From Oscillospiraceae bacterium (GTDB taxonomy: Bacteria > Bacillota > Clostridia > Oscillospirales > Ruminococcaceae), in assembly GCA_017461565.1 (NCBI GenBank), contig JAFTXQ010000012.1:1-60839 (forward strand): a stretch of DNA of 60,839 nt, in the 5' to 3' direction. Positions within the stretch are counted from its first letter, which is position 1; each line of letters starts with the position of its first letter. Under the pieces are notes generated by a model. It did not search any database. It worked only from the letters and a program-made list of their open reading frames with translations, and was not told the origin of the DNA. Shown here piece after piece: positions 1 through 8,912 of the stretch. A program made the translations under genes and the position numbers.

Positions 1-3000
1 GCTCCAGTTGGATGTTGCCTTGTCATATACGCTGTACATCAGCACGGTCTGGTTATCTGCTCCTCTTTCGAGGTCAGATGCGAGGTATGTCATAAGCACG
101 ATGTCCTCTGTTTCGATGATCGCAGGCATCGAGGACAGGAACGCATCGCTTATGAGCGTCTGTGCTGCGCTCTCATCGTAGGGGAGTGCAAGGAATATCT
201 GTCCGTATTCCACGGTCGAGGCTACGTCGTCAAGACCGGCTTCAAAATCGGGACCCGAATAGTAGACCGCAGCGGGTGCCAGGTAGGCTGCCACTACTTC
301 TCCACGGTCATAAATATACCAGGGACCGCCTTCTGCAATAGGCCACTTACCTTCAAGTCCGAGCAATACGCCCTTTGCACCTAATGCACCTTCCAGTTTT
401 ACAGTTTTTAAACCGACAGGATTGTTTTTGGTGTCAGAGGAAAGTGCAACAACGTCTACTGAAAGTGTAAGCTCACCATAGACACCAAGACCTGCAACAT
501 CTGCGCCGATCAGTGCGCTGCCTTCTACACCTGCTTCCAGATTAAGATCCAGGTTTGCACTGTCAAAGCAGTTGTTTCTGATATCATACGATATGTATGC
601 ATCTGCCTGCACCCCACCGGTTATTTCTACGGTAAATGTTACAGGGATCACCCAGATTATTACGGTGGTTCCCAACTCAGCGCCTGCTTCGACCGCTAAG
701 GAAACGCCTACATTGATCTTAGCGATACCACGTCTGTCAAATTCACCCTCGCCGTAACCGCACAAAGCTATCTCAAAGTTTGTTTTGCTGCTGGCTTCTC
801 CAAAATTGAAGAAACTATTCTTGCCCGTAGGATCGCTATCTGCCATGAACTGCTTGATCTTGTCAACGTCGCCACCCTTGGCTGTAATAGCATCTTTGTC
901 AATTACATCATCGTATCTGTGTAGCATCTCGTCGTATGCAGATACAAAACTTCCTAATTTTTGTTTGTCTTCAAGAGTTTCTTCGGCAATATTGACGCCG
1001 ACACGAACCTTGCTGCCTTCAACATGCACATTCACGGGGCAGCTTATTTCGCTTAAAGTGAATTCCTTGCCGCCGATTACAGGAACATTTTCGGGGAATG
1101 TTATGCCGATATCATCACCGAGATCAAACTCAAAGGGGAAGAACTCAAACTCCTCTTCCTCAACTTCAAGAAGCAGCTTTGTTTTTGATGAGGATCCCGA
1201 AGCATGGGTAACAAGAACATAAAAATCAGTTCCACCGGGAAGCTCCTTACCCTGGAATGTAAATTCACCTGTAGTATTGGATGTCTGACCGTCTACTGCA
1301 ACGATGCTTGTGCCATACATCAGAGAATATCTTACATCATTTCTTCCTGTATCACATATCAGCTTAAACAGTGTTTCGTTATTGGAATTCAATATTCTGT
1401 AACCAGTAGTACGGATATCTACACCGCTGGAATATGCGCCGGAATAATAAGGCAATTGATATTTAAGTACTGCCTTTGTCAGCTTAAGCTCAAGGCTACC
1501 CGAAGATACCGTAGTGGGATTGCCATCCTTCTGTGTGATGGTAACCTTACCAGGGTTATCTGTGGTCAGATCAGCAAGCTGTGCACCTACGCTGTTTACG
1601 TTTGCGAGAAGCGGATCGTTATTGTTTTCTACGGTCACTTTCTTCCACTGTGCGTCAGTGCCCATGTATATAACCTGGGACAGCAACTTACAATCAGCGA
1701 ATGCGCCATAACCGATCTTTGTAAGCGTCTCAGGTATAACTACGCTTACCAGATTGGGCGAGTTTGTCAACAGCCAGGATTCTATCGTTGTAACCTTTGA
1801 AGGAAGCCACAGATTCTGCAGACCTGTCATGTCACGCAGTGCCTGATTAGGCATTACGGTCATCTGGGTATTCTGCAGGTTGATAACTTTCAGCAGCTTA
1901 CAACAGGAAAAGGCACTTGCACCTATTGTTTTAAGTGTTGTGGGGAAATTAAGCTCAGGGAGCGTATCGCAACAATAGAAAGCCCAGTCGCCGATAGCTT
2001 CAAGTCCCTCGGGCACAACTACACTTTTCAGCTTCCGGCAGTAGTTGAACGCCCTTGTGCCTATCGTCTTAAGAGTCTTAGGCAGGGTAACGCTTACAAG
2101 GCTTGAGTTGTCGAATATATATGCAGGCAGCACTGCAATTCCCTCGGGGACAGAGAATGTCACAAAGCTATTGCAGCTGCGGAAAATACTCTGTCCACAG
2201 GTAGTAAGCCCTGTGGGATATCCAAAGGACTTCAGTGCTGTACAGCCTGCGAAAGCACTGCTATTGATAGTGGTAACACTGTTGGGGAGCTTGATGGAAA
2301 CAAGCGCAGTGTTGTTTGCAAAAGCATTCTCGCCGATAGTCTTCAGAGTAGAAGGCAGATTGAATGTTTCTATCGCAGAGTAGCGGAATGTCTTTGCGGG
2401 AATGGTGGTAACACCTGCGGGCACCGTCATGGTGATGAGCTTGGGGCAGGCGCCGAATGTCTTGTCACCGCCGACCGAGGTAAGGCTCTTGGGGAAGTTA
2501 ACGCTGCTGAGAACATCACAGCCATAGAATGCCGATGTACCGAGCGTTGTAACGGAGTCGGGCAGTGTTATGCTCTGCAGCTTGTCGCAGTCGAAGAAAG
2601 CATAGTTGCCGACAGTTTTAAGAGTAGAGGGCAGGTTGAACTTCACTACCATGGACTCACGGAAAACGGAGGCAGGAACGGCAGTAATGCCCTCGGGAAT
2701 GGTGACAGTAGTGAGCTTTTCACAGCCCTTGAACACCTTGCTTCCCGACTTGAGGGAGGTGGGGTAATCAAAGCTTGCAAGACTTGTGCAGTATGCAAAT
2801 GTATAATCACCCAGTGTCTCAAGAGAATCGGGGATGTTGATGGTAGTGAGCGCAGTACAGTTGCTGAACGCCTCGCTGCCAATGGATTTGATAGTGGAGG
2901 GCAGCTTTACCGTCTTAAGTGTGGGAGCACCTCTGAACAGATTTGCGGGGATAGTCGTAACGCCCTCGGGGATGGTGATAGCCGCAAATGATGTACAGCC

Positions 3001-5394
3001 GCCGAATACAGGATAATATGTACCGGAGATAGCTACATTTGTCATACCGACAGGATATGTAACGCTTGCAAGGCTGGTACAGTTTTCAAACGCAGCTTCG
3101 CCGATAGTCGTAATACTGTCAGCAAGATCTGCTGTTACAAGTGCGGTACAGCCTGCAAAAGCATACGGTTCTATGGTAGTCATGCCCTCAGGGAAATTGA
3201 TATTCTGGAGTGCAGTACAACCACGGAACGAAGATTCGCCTATCGTTTTGATGGTGGTGGGGAGCTTTACCGTCTTAAGCGCGGGAGCATCCCTAAACAG
3301 ATTTGCGGGGATAGTCGTAACACCCTCGGGGATGGTGATAGCCGCAAATGATGTACAACCACCGAATACAGGCGAGTATGTACCCAAGATATATACCTCT
3401 GTTATTCCTGCAGGGTACGTAACATTTGCGAGGCTGGTACAATTCTCAAACGCACCTTCATCAATACTTGTGATGCTTGCAGCGAGATCTGCTGTTTCAA
3501 GCGCAGTACAGCCTGCGAAGGCAAAAGAATCGATAGCTGTCATCCCCTCGGGGAAGTTTATGGTGACAAGCGCATTGCTGTCTCTGAAAGCAGAGTCTCC
3601 TATCTCCTTAAGACCTGCAGGGAGCGTTATCTCAACAAGGGCGTCACAATTGCGCAGAGCAGAATTGCCGATCCTTGTAAGAGTAGAAGGAAGGTTTACT
3701 GTCTTGAGTGCGGGAGCACTCTCCAGAAAGCTTGCCTGAAGCTCCGTAACACCCTTGGGGACTGTTATCTCTTCAAAAGAAGTACATCCACCGAATACAG
3801 GCGAGTATGTACCCAAGATATATACCTCTGTTATTCCTGCAGGGTACGTAACATTTGCGAGGCTGGTACAATTCTCAAACGCACCTTCGTCAATACTTGT
3901 GATGCTTGCAGCGAGATCTGCTGTTTCAAGCGCAGTGCAGCCTGCGAAGGCGAAAGAATCGATAGCTGTCATGCCCTCGGGACATTCTATAGAGGCAAGT
4001 GCATTGCTGTCTCTGAAAGCAGAATCTCCTATCTCCTTAAGGCCTGCAGGGAGTGTGATCTCAACAAGAGAATCACAATTGCGCAGTGCAGAATTACCGA
4101 TCCTTGTAAGAGTAGAAGGAAGGTTTACTGTCTTGAGTGCGGGAGCACCCTCCAGAAAGCTTGCCTGAAGCTCCGTAACGCCGTTGGGGACTGTTATCTC
4201 TTCAAAAGAAGTACATCCACCGAATACAGGCGAGTATGCACCCACGATATATACCTCTGTTATTCCTACGGGGTACGTAACATTTGCGAGGCTGGTACAA
4301 TTATCAAACGCACCTTCATCAATGCTTGTGATGCTTGCAGCGAGATCTGCTGTTTCAAGCGCGGTACAGCCTGAAAAAGCCCAGGAATCGATAGCTGTCA
4401 TGCCCTCGGGGAAGTTTATGTTCTCGAGTGCTGTACAATTACGGAACGAACTATCGCCTATTGTTTTAAGTGTAGATGGAAGCGAAACAGTCTTAAGAGC
4501 AGGAGCACTGTTGAACAAATTCACTGCTATAGTATCTACACCCTCGGGAACTGTTATCTCCTCAAGAGATGTACAGCCGCCGAACACAGGAGATAAGCTA
4601 CCTAAGAAAGTTATTGTTGCTTTTTCAGGATATGTCACACCGGTAAGGCTCGTACAGTTTTCAAATGCACCTTCGCCCAGTATGGTAACATTTTCTGAAA
4701 ACGTAGCTGTTTCCAGTGCGGAACAGCCGCTAAACATAAAGGAGCTGATCTCTGTCACACCGTCAGGTATCGCTACAGACTCAAGCAGTGCGGAATCCGC
4801 AAATGCATAGGAATCGATCTCCGTAACAGATGTGGGGATGCTTACCGATGTGAAGTCGCAATAGGACAAAGCACGGTATCCGATAGATTTCAGCGTGGAC
4901 GGAAGACTGATGCTTGTGATATCAGACTTATAGAATAACCAATCAGGGATATCAGTAACTCCCTCGGGCACAGTTATGCTTTTAAGCGAGGTACAGCCCT
5001 CAAACGGACCTTCTACACTACCGAATGCAGATACCGAGGTCAGGTTCTTGGGGTAGTTGAAGCGTGAAAGCGCAGTACAATTCCTGAATGCGCTCTCGTT
5101 GATGGTGGTCAGGGTATCGGGCAGAGTGACCGAGGTGATGGTCTCGTTTCCTCTGAACGAATTGGAACCGATCTTTGTAACAGTGTAACCGTCGATGGAA
5201 GACGGCACTGATACGCTTGTGCTGTCACCGTTGTACTTGTCGATACATATCGTACCGTCGTCCATTACGGTGTACTCGTAGGTCGGCAGTACTTCTTCTT
5301 CACCCGAATCAGTCTCAGCCGATGCCTGTATCGGTATGCAGGCGAGCAGCGAAGCAGCAGCTACCGTAAACAGCAGCTTTTTCAGACTTTGCAT
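1..5394 (-). CDS. BspA-like leucine-rich-repeat surface protein (C-terminus outside window)
   Basis: The reading frame opens at ATG 5394 behind a GAGAAAGGAAAG ribosome site and runs off the left edge, so about 1,798 residues are seen and the stop is missing. Residues 1-26 are a signal peptide (KKLLFTVAAASLLACIP...ASA). From about residue 35 to 1250 the protein is a run of about 23-residue BspA/LRR_5 repeats of the type 'L.TIG.SAF.NCTAL.SI.LP'. These form right-handed solenoids that in other bacteria bind host or plant surfaces and matrix proteins. The remaining 550 or so residues have no LRRs and include an acidic stretch (EVEEEEFEFFPFEFDLGDD). I do not recognise that part. It contains no sortase motif or SLH domain within the window. 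Function beyond surface adhesion is inference. Confidence 0.9.
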   Translation of the reverse strand, partial: MQSLKKLLFTVAAASLLACIPIQASAETDSGEEEVLPTYEYTVMDDGTICIDKYNGDSTSVSVPSSIDGYTVTKIGSNSFRGNETITSVTLPDTLTTINESAFRNCTALSRFNYPKNLTSVSAFGSVEGPFEGCTSLKSITVPEGVTDIPDWLFYKSDITSISLPSTLKSIGYRALSYCDFTSVSIPTSVTEIDSYAFADSALLESVAIPDGVTEISSFMFSGCSALETATFSENVTILGEGAFENCTSLTGVTYPEKATITFLGSLSPVFGGCTSLEEITVPEGVDTIAVNLFNSAPALKTVSLPSTLKTIGDSSFRNCTALENINFPEGMTAIDSWAFSGCTALETADLAASITSIDEGAFDNCTSLANVTYPVGITEVYIVGAYSPVFGGCTSFEEITVPNGVTELQASFLEGAPALKTVNLPSTLTRIGNSALRNCDSLVEITLPAGLKEIGDSAFRDSNALASIECPEGMTAIDSFAFAGCTALETADLAASITSIDEGAFENCTSLANVTYPAGITEVYILGTYSPVFGGCTSFEEITVPKGVTELQASFLESAPALKTVNLPSTLTRIGNSALRNCDALVEITLPAGLKEIGDSAFRDSNALVTINFPEGMTAIDSFAFAGCTALETADLAASITSIDEGAFENCTSLANVTYPAGITEVYILGTYSPVFGGCTSFAAITIPEGVTTIPANLFRDAPALKTVKLPTTIKTIGESSFRGCTALQNINFPEGMTTIEPYAFAGCTALVTADLADSITTIGEAAFENCTSLASVTYPVGMTNVAISGTYYPVFGGCTSFAAITIPEGVTTIPANLFRGAPTLKTVKLPSTIKSIGSEAFSNCTALTTINIPDSLETLGDYTFAYCTSLASFDYPTSLKSGSKVFKGCEKLTTVTIPEGITAVPASVFRESMVVKFNLPSTLKTVGNYAFFDCDKLQSITLPDSVTTLGTSAFYGCDVLSSVNFPKSLTSVGGDKTFGACPKLITMTVPAGVTTIPAKTFRYSAIETFNLPSTLKTIGENAFANNTALVSIKLPNSVTTINSSAFAGCTALKSFGYPTGLTTCGQSIFRSCNSFVTFSVPEGIAVLPAYIFDNSSLVSVTLPKTLKTIGTRAFNYCRKLKSVVVPEGLEAIGDWAFYCCDTLPELNFPTTLKTIGASAFSCCKLLKVINLQNTQMTVMPNQALRDMTGLQNLWLPSKVTTIESWLLTNSPNLVSVVIPETLTKIGYGAFADCKLLSQVIYMGTDAQWKKVTVENNNDPLLANVNSVGAQLADLTTDNPGKVTITQKDGNPTTVSSGSLELKLTKAVLKYQLPYYSGAYSSGVDIRTTGYRILNSNNETLFKLICDTGRNDVRYSLMYGTSIVAVDGQTSNTTGEFTFQGKELPGGTDFYVLVTHASGSSSKTKLLLEVEEEEFEFFPFEFDLGDDIGITFPENVPVIGGKEFTLSEISCPVNVHVEGSKVRVGVNIAEETLEDKQKLGSFVSAYDEMLHRYDDVIDKDAITAKGGDVDKIKQFMADSDPTGKNSFFNFGEASSKTNFEIALCGYGEGEFDRRGIAKINVGVSLAVEAGAELGTTVIIWVIPVTFTVEITGGVQADAYISYDIRNNCFDSANLDLNLEAGVEGSALIGADVAGLGVYGELTLSVDVVALSSDTKNNPVGLKTVKLEGALGAKGVLLGLEGKWPIAEGGPWYIYDRGEVVAAYLAPAAVYYSGPDFEAGLDDVASTVEYGQIFLALPYDESAAQTLISDAFLSSMPAIIETEDIVLMTYLASDLERGADNQTVLMYSVYDKATSNWS
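3362..4219 (-). repeat. Two tandem 429-bp coding repeats inside the LRR gene
   Basis: The anchor CCGAATACAGG starts at 3002, 3362, 3791 and 4220, with CCGAACACAGG at 4580, so the spacings are 360, 429, 429 and 360 bp. The two 429-bp units (143 residues, about six LRRs) are nearly identical at nucleotide level, and a diverging third begins at 4220. The 69-bp difference equals one 23-residue LRR. Recent in-frame segmental duplication is the simplest reading. Confidence 0.85.
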
Positions 5395-5441
5395 ATAATT
5401 ACTTTCCTTTCTCCATTTATACATAATAATTGGTAATACTT

Positions 5442-5470
5442 ATTATACCATAACATTTTATCGCAGTCAA
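5442..5470 (-). promoter_or_regulatory. Promoter of the LRR protein gene
   Basis: On the minus strand TTGACT (5470-5465), 17 bp, then TATAAT (5447-5442), about 48 bp before the start codon. Confidence 0.75.
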
Positions 5471-5504
5471 GCGCTAATTAAAGATAAGGCGATCGGATAG
5501 CAGA

Positions 5505-5526
5505 TGCCGCAAAAGCAAATGCGGCA
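5505..5526 (-). terminator. Weak hairpin after asnB
   Basis: Perfect 7-bp arms TGCCGCA / TGCGGCA with an 8-nt loop lie 35 bp past the asnB stop. There is no U-tract, so termination is only a guess. Confidence 0.35.
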
Positions 5527-5560
5527 GGATGACTGTACATCCCACCGCAGCAATAGTCCG

Positions 5561-7390
5561 TCAATATTCAATTCTTACATCATATTCTCTCATCCAGCGA
5601 TCGATCTGGAGGAAGTATGCAAAGGTCTGAGGGACCGTCATAAGCTGACCGTACCAGTTCTTCCCGAAGCCTGCACCGCCGTCCGCAAGCATTGCCCTTA
5701 ACTTGTCAGCCGATATTATCTCTGTAACACGGCAATCCTTGTCATCAAGCAGATTTGTAAGCTTTTTGGTCAGCAGTGCCATATAATCAGGATTATGAGT
5801 CTTGGGGTATGGGCTTTTCTTTCTCCAAAGCACATCCTCGGGGAGGATACTGCTCATCGCATGGCGCACAAGCCCCTTTTCCCGTCCGTTATAGGCTTTC
5901 ATCGCCCACGGGATATTATAGGCGTATTCCACGATACGGTAATCGCAGAACGGCACACGCACCTCAAGTCCGTTCGCCATGCTCATGCGGTCCTTGCGGT
6001 CGAGAAGCGTCGCCATAAAGTATTCCAGATTAAGCAGGTACATCTCACGCATGCGGCGTTCCTCTGCACTGTCACCGTCGAGATACTGCGTATGGGAAAG
6101 CGTTTCGTTATATGCAGTGCGGACGAACTCCTCAGCTTGTGAGGCGGTTATCTTCATGCGCATAAGCGATGCACGCTCGGGTACTGCCGTGCTCCACGGG
6201 AAGCCATTGTAAAACAGCACCTCCTTACGATGATACCACGGATATCCGCCGAATATCTCGTCTGCGCACTCGCCTGAAAGCGCAACCGGAAACCGCTTTT
6301 TTATCTCCTTGCAGAACAGGTACAGTGAGCTGTCCACATCAGCCATTCCTGGCAGGTCACGGGCTAGCACCGCATCATCCAGTGCGTCCGTTATCTCGGG
6401 AGTATCCAGCACCACATCGGTATGGTACGAGCCTATATACTCCGCCATCTTAACGATCCACGGAGCGTCCTCATCAGGCTGGAAGGAGCTTGCCCTGAAG
6501 TTTCGGTGATTGTCTTTGTAGTCGATCGACCATGTGGCGAGCTGCTCACCACGTGCCGCAAACTCCTTTGCCGCTATCGCAGAGATAACGCTGCTGTCAA
6601 GCCCTCCCGAAAGGAAGCAGCACAGCGGAACATCGCTGACGAGCTGACGCTTCACAGCGTCTGTAATAAGCTCACGGACGTGCGCCGAGGTCTCTTCAAA
6701 GCTTTCGGTATGTGGCTCAGCTTCAAGCGACCAATAGCGGGACATGGCAAATCCATCCCCATCATACCACGCATAATGCGCAGGCGGTATCTCGCTGATA
6801 TCACGGAAAACCCCGCCGCCAACACGTTTTGCAGGTCCCATCAGCATTATGTCCATAACTCCCTGCGAGGTTATAACAGGCTTTACATCAGGGTGTTTCA
6901 GCAGTGCCTTTATCTCGCTTGCAAACAGCAGCCCTCCGCTTGCAAAGGAATAAAACAACGGCTTTACTCCTATCCTGTCACGGCACAGGAACAGCCGACG
7001 CTTTGCGCTGTCCCATACAGCAAAGGCAAAGATGCCGTTGAACATCTGTGCGCAATCCTCGCCGTACTGAATGAACGCTTTCAGTACAACCTCGGTATCA
7101 GAGTGCCCGTTGAACTCCACCCCCTTTGCGGCAAGGTCACGACGTATGTCCTCGGTGTTGTAAAGCTCGCCGTTATACACGATGGTATATCTCCCCGATG
7201 TCATCGGCTGCTTTCCGTTTTCGGGATCGACTACTATAAGCCGCCGATGTACAAGATACGCAGCCTCATCGCAGTATTCCCCGTGCGCATCGGGACCTCT
7301 TGGCGCAAGGACGGCACTCATACGTGCCATGACCTCGCTCTGCTTTCTCATATCACGGTCAAAACCTATCTGTCCTGCAATTCCGCACAT
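5561..7390 (-). CDS. asnB: Asparagine synthetase B (glutamine-hydrolysing)
   Basis: This 609-residue cytoplasmic enzyme makes asparagine from aspartate, ATP and glutamine-derived ammonia. The start is set at 7390 because class-II glutamine amidotransferases need the Cys of MCGIAGQIG as the N-terminal nucleophile, and AAAGGAGC sits just upstream. An in-frame ATG ten codons earlier lacks these features. Residues 1 to about 200 are the glutaminase (RGPDAHGEY; YNGELYN). The synthetase domain follows, with the pyrophosphate loop CFLSGGLDSSVISA and the ALSGECADEIFGGY segment. Length fits the AsnB family. It stands alone between the LRR gene and the divergent metY gene. Confidence 0.95.
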   Translation of the reverse strand: MCGIAGQIGFDRDMRKQSEVMARMSAVLAPRGPDAHGEYCDEAAYLVHRRLIVVDPENGKQPMTSGRYTIVYNGELYNTEDIRRDLAAKGVEFNGHSDTEVVLKAFIQYGEDCAQMFNGIFAFAVWDSAKRRLFLCRDRIGVKPLFYSFASGGLLFASEIKALLKHPDVKPVITSQGVMDIMLMGPAKRVGGGVFRDISEIPPAHYAWYDGDGFAMSRYWSLEAEPHTESFEETSAHVRELITDAVKRQLVSDVPLCCFLSGGLDSSVISAIAAKEFAARGEQLATWSIDYKDNHRNFRASSFQPDEDAPWIVKMAEYIGSYHTDVVLDTPEITDALDDAVLARDLPGMADVDSSLYLFCKEIKKRFPVALSGECADEIFGGYPWYHRKEVLFYNGFPWSTAVPERASLMRMKITASQAEEFVRTAYNETLSHTQYLDGDSAEERRMREMYLLNLEYFMATLLDRKDRMSMANGLEVRVPFCDYRIVEYAYNIPWAMKAYNGREKGLVRHAMSSILPEDVLWRKKSPYPKTHNPDYMALLTKKLTNLLDDKDCRVTEIISADKLRAMLADGGAGFGKNWYGQLMTVPQTFAYFLQIDRWMREYDVRIEY

Positions 7391-7421
7391 AAAAATGCTC
7401 CTTTCATAAAGCTTTTGCATT

Positions 7422-7450
7422 ATTATATGCCGCAGAACAGTTTTTGATAA
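7422..7450 (-). promoter_or_regulatory. Probable asnB promoter
   Basis: TTATCA (7450-7445), 17 bp, TATAAT (7427-7422) on the minus strand. The -35 is imperfect. The implied leader is only about 25 nt, too short for a T-box. Confidence 0.55.
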
Positions 7451-7465
7451 TTCTCACTTTCCCCC

Positions 7466-7494
7466 TTGTAAAATCTGTGATCATGTGCTATACT
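7466..7494 (+). promoter_or_regulatory. Promoter of metY
   Basis: TTGTAA, 17-bp spacer, TATACT, 59 bp before the start codon. Confidence 0.65.
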
Positions 7495-7515
7495 TATAGA
7501 GTATATGTAAAAACA

Positions 7516-7530
7516 TTCCGCTATGCGGAA
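7516..7530 (+). promoter_or_regulatory. Short leader hairpin TTCCGC-TAT-GCGGAA
   Basis: Perfect 6-bp inverted repeat in the metY leader, just before the ribosome site. The same TTCCGC...GCGGAA core recurs in the leader of the MATE gene at 23827-23844. Confidence 0.5.
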
Positions 7531-7553
7531 CAACAGAGAAAGGATGTATAAAT

Positions 7554-8819
7554 ATGAAGATCGAAACAAAATGCTTACACGAGGGCTACACCCCCAAGAA
7601 CGGCGAACCCAGAGTAATGCCTATCGTACAGAGCACCACCTATGTTTATGACTCCACCGATGATGTGGCAGCCGTATTTGACGACCCCACCAAGAGCCTT
7701 ATCTACTCCCGCTTTGAGAACCCCACCACCGACTGCGTAGAAAAGAAGATCGCAGCGCTTGAGGGCGGCGTTGCGGCTATGTGTACCTCCAGCGGTCAGG
7801 CTGCCTCCCTTATCTCTATCCTCAATATATGCGAGGCTGGCGACAGCTTTATCGCTTCCTCCTCCATCTACGGCGGAACCATCAACCTGTTCGCAGTGAC
7901 ACTCAAGAGAATGGGCATCGAGTGCATCTTCGTTGAGCACGACGCTACCGAGGAAGAGCTTGCAGCAGCATTCAAGGAGAACACCAAGGCAGTATTCGGC
8001 GAGACCCTCGCAAACCCCGCTATCACAGTTCTTGATATCGAGATGTGGGCAAAGGTGGCTCACGCTCACGGTGTACCGCTGATAATCGACAACACATTCG
8101 CTACACCTATCCTCTGCCGTCCTATCGAGTGGGGCGCAGATATCGTTGTACACTCCACCTCCAAGTACATGGACGGCCATGCTGTACAGGTAGGCGGCGT
8201 CATCGTTGACAGCGGCAAGTTCGACTGGACCAGCGGCAAGTTCCCCTGCATGACAGAGCCCGACGAGAGCTACCACGGCACAGTATACACAAGAGATTAC
8301 GCATTCGCACCCTACATCGTTAAGGCGAGAATGCAGCTTATGAGAGATTTCGGCTGCTATCCCGCAGCACACTCCTCTTTCCTGCTTAATCTCGGTCTTG
8401 AGACCCTCGCAGTAAGAATGGAGCGTTACTGTGCAAATGCTATCAAGGTTGCGGAGTATATCGAAAACAGCGGCAAGGCTGAGTTCGTTACCTACCCCGC
8501 ACTCAAGAGCAGCAAGCAGCACGAGCTTGCACAGAAGTACCTGCCCCTCGGCACAAGCGGCGTTATCTCCTTCTCCATCAAGGGCGGCAGAAGCACCGCT
8601 GTCAGATTTATGGACAGCCTGAAGCTTGCCTCCAACGAGGTACACGTTGCAGATATCCGCACCTGCGTGCTGCATCCCGCTTCCGCTACACACAGACAGC
8701 TTACAGATGAGCAGCTCGTTGCAGCTGGCATCGACGGCGGCCTCATCCGCTTCTCTGTTGGCCTTGAGAATGTTGACGATATCATCGCAGACATCGAGCA
8801 GGCGTTTGCAAAACTTTGA
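7554..8819 (+). CDS. metY: O-acetylhomoserine sulfhydrylase family PLP enzyme
   Basis: The 421-residue protein belongs to the Cys/Met-metabolism PLP family. It shows the substrate/PLP loop YSRFENPTTD near residue 57, the IDNTFATPILCRP aspartate segment, and the PLP lysine in HSTSKYMDGH. The ADIVVHSTSKYMDGHA context and the length (about 420-430) favour MetY, which makes homocysteine (or cysteine) from O-acetyl-homoserine/serine and sulfide. Cystathionine gamma-lyases are closer to 380-400 residues. Methionine gamma-lyase activity cannot be excluded. The start has AGAAAGGATG upstream. No SAM riboswitch-like leader is visible, because the promoter leaves under 60 nt of leader. Confidence 0.85.
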   Translation: MKIETKCLHEGYTPKNGEPRVMPIVQSTTYVYDSTDDVAAVFDDPTKSLIYSRFENPTTDCVEKKIAALEGGVAAMCTSSGQAASLISILNICEAGDSFIASSSIYGGTINLFAVTLKRMGIECIFVEHDATEEELAAAFKENTKAVFGETLANPAITVLDIEMWAKVAHAHGVPLIIDNTFATPILCRPIEWGADIVVHSTSKYMDGHAVQVGGVIVDSGKFDWTSGKFPCMTEPDESYHGTVYTRDYAFAPYIVKARMQLMRDFGCYPAAHSSFLLNLGLETLAVRMERYCANAIKVAEYIENSGKAEFVTYPALKSSKQHELAQKYLPLGTSGVISFSIKGGRSTAVRFMDSLKLASNEVHVADIRTCVLHPASATHRQLTDEQLVAAGIDGGLIRFSVGLENVDDIIADIEQAFAKL

Positions 8820-8852
8820 TTTTAAACATATAACTGGCATTTGTTATTTATC

Positions 8853-8872
8853 GGGCACGGCACGCCGTGCCC
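8853..8872. repeat. REP-like palindrome GGGCACGGC-AC-GCCGTGCCC
   Basis: Perfect 9-bp arms with a 2-nt loop lie between metY and the ABC-F gene, without a U-tract. The GC-rich, isolated, intergenic form resembles dispersed palindromic repeats of gut Clostridia. I saw only this one copy in the window. Confidence 0.5.
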
Positions 8873-8912
8873 CTACAACATAATAATTAGATATTTAAAG
8901 GAGAACAACAAA

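Noticed and set aside
3000-4600. CRISPR array, because of regular repeats
   Set aside because: The repeats are coding LRRs of 69 bp and 360-429 bp blocks, without short identical repeats and unique spacers.
572-4810. Several long plus-strand reading frames over the LRR gene
   Set aside because: They are antisense to the minus-strand LRR frame, lack ribosome sites, and merely mirror its repeats.
7495-7553. SAM or other riboswitch ahead of metY
   Set aside because: The promoter leaves under 60 nt of leader with only one 6-bp hairpin.
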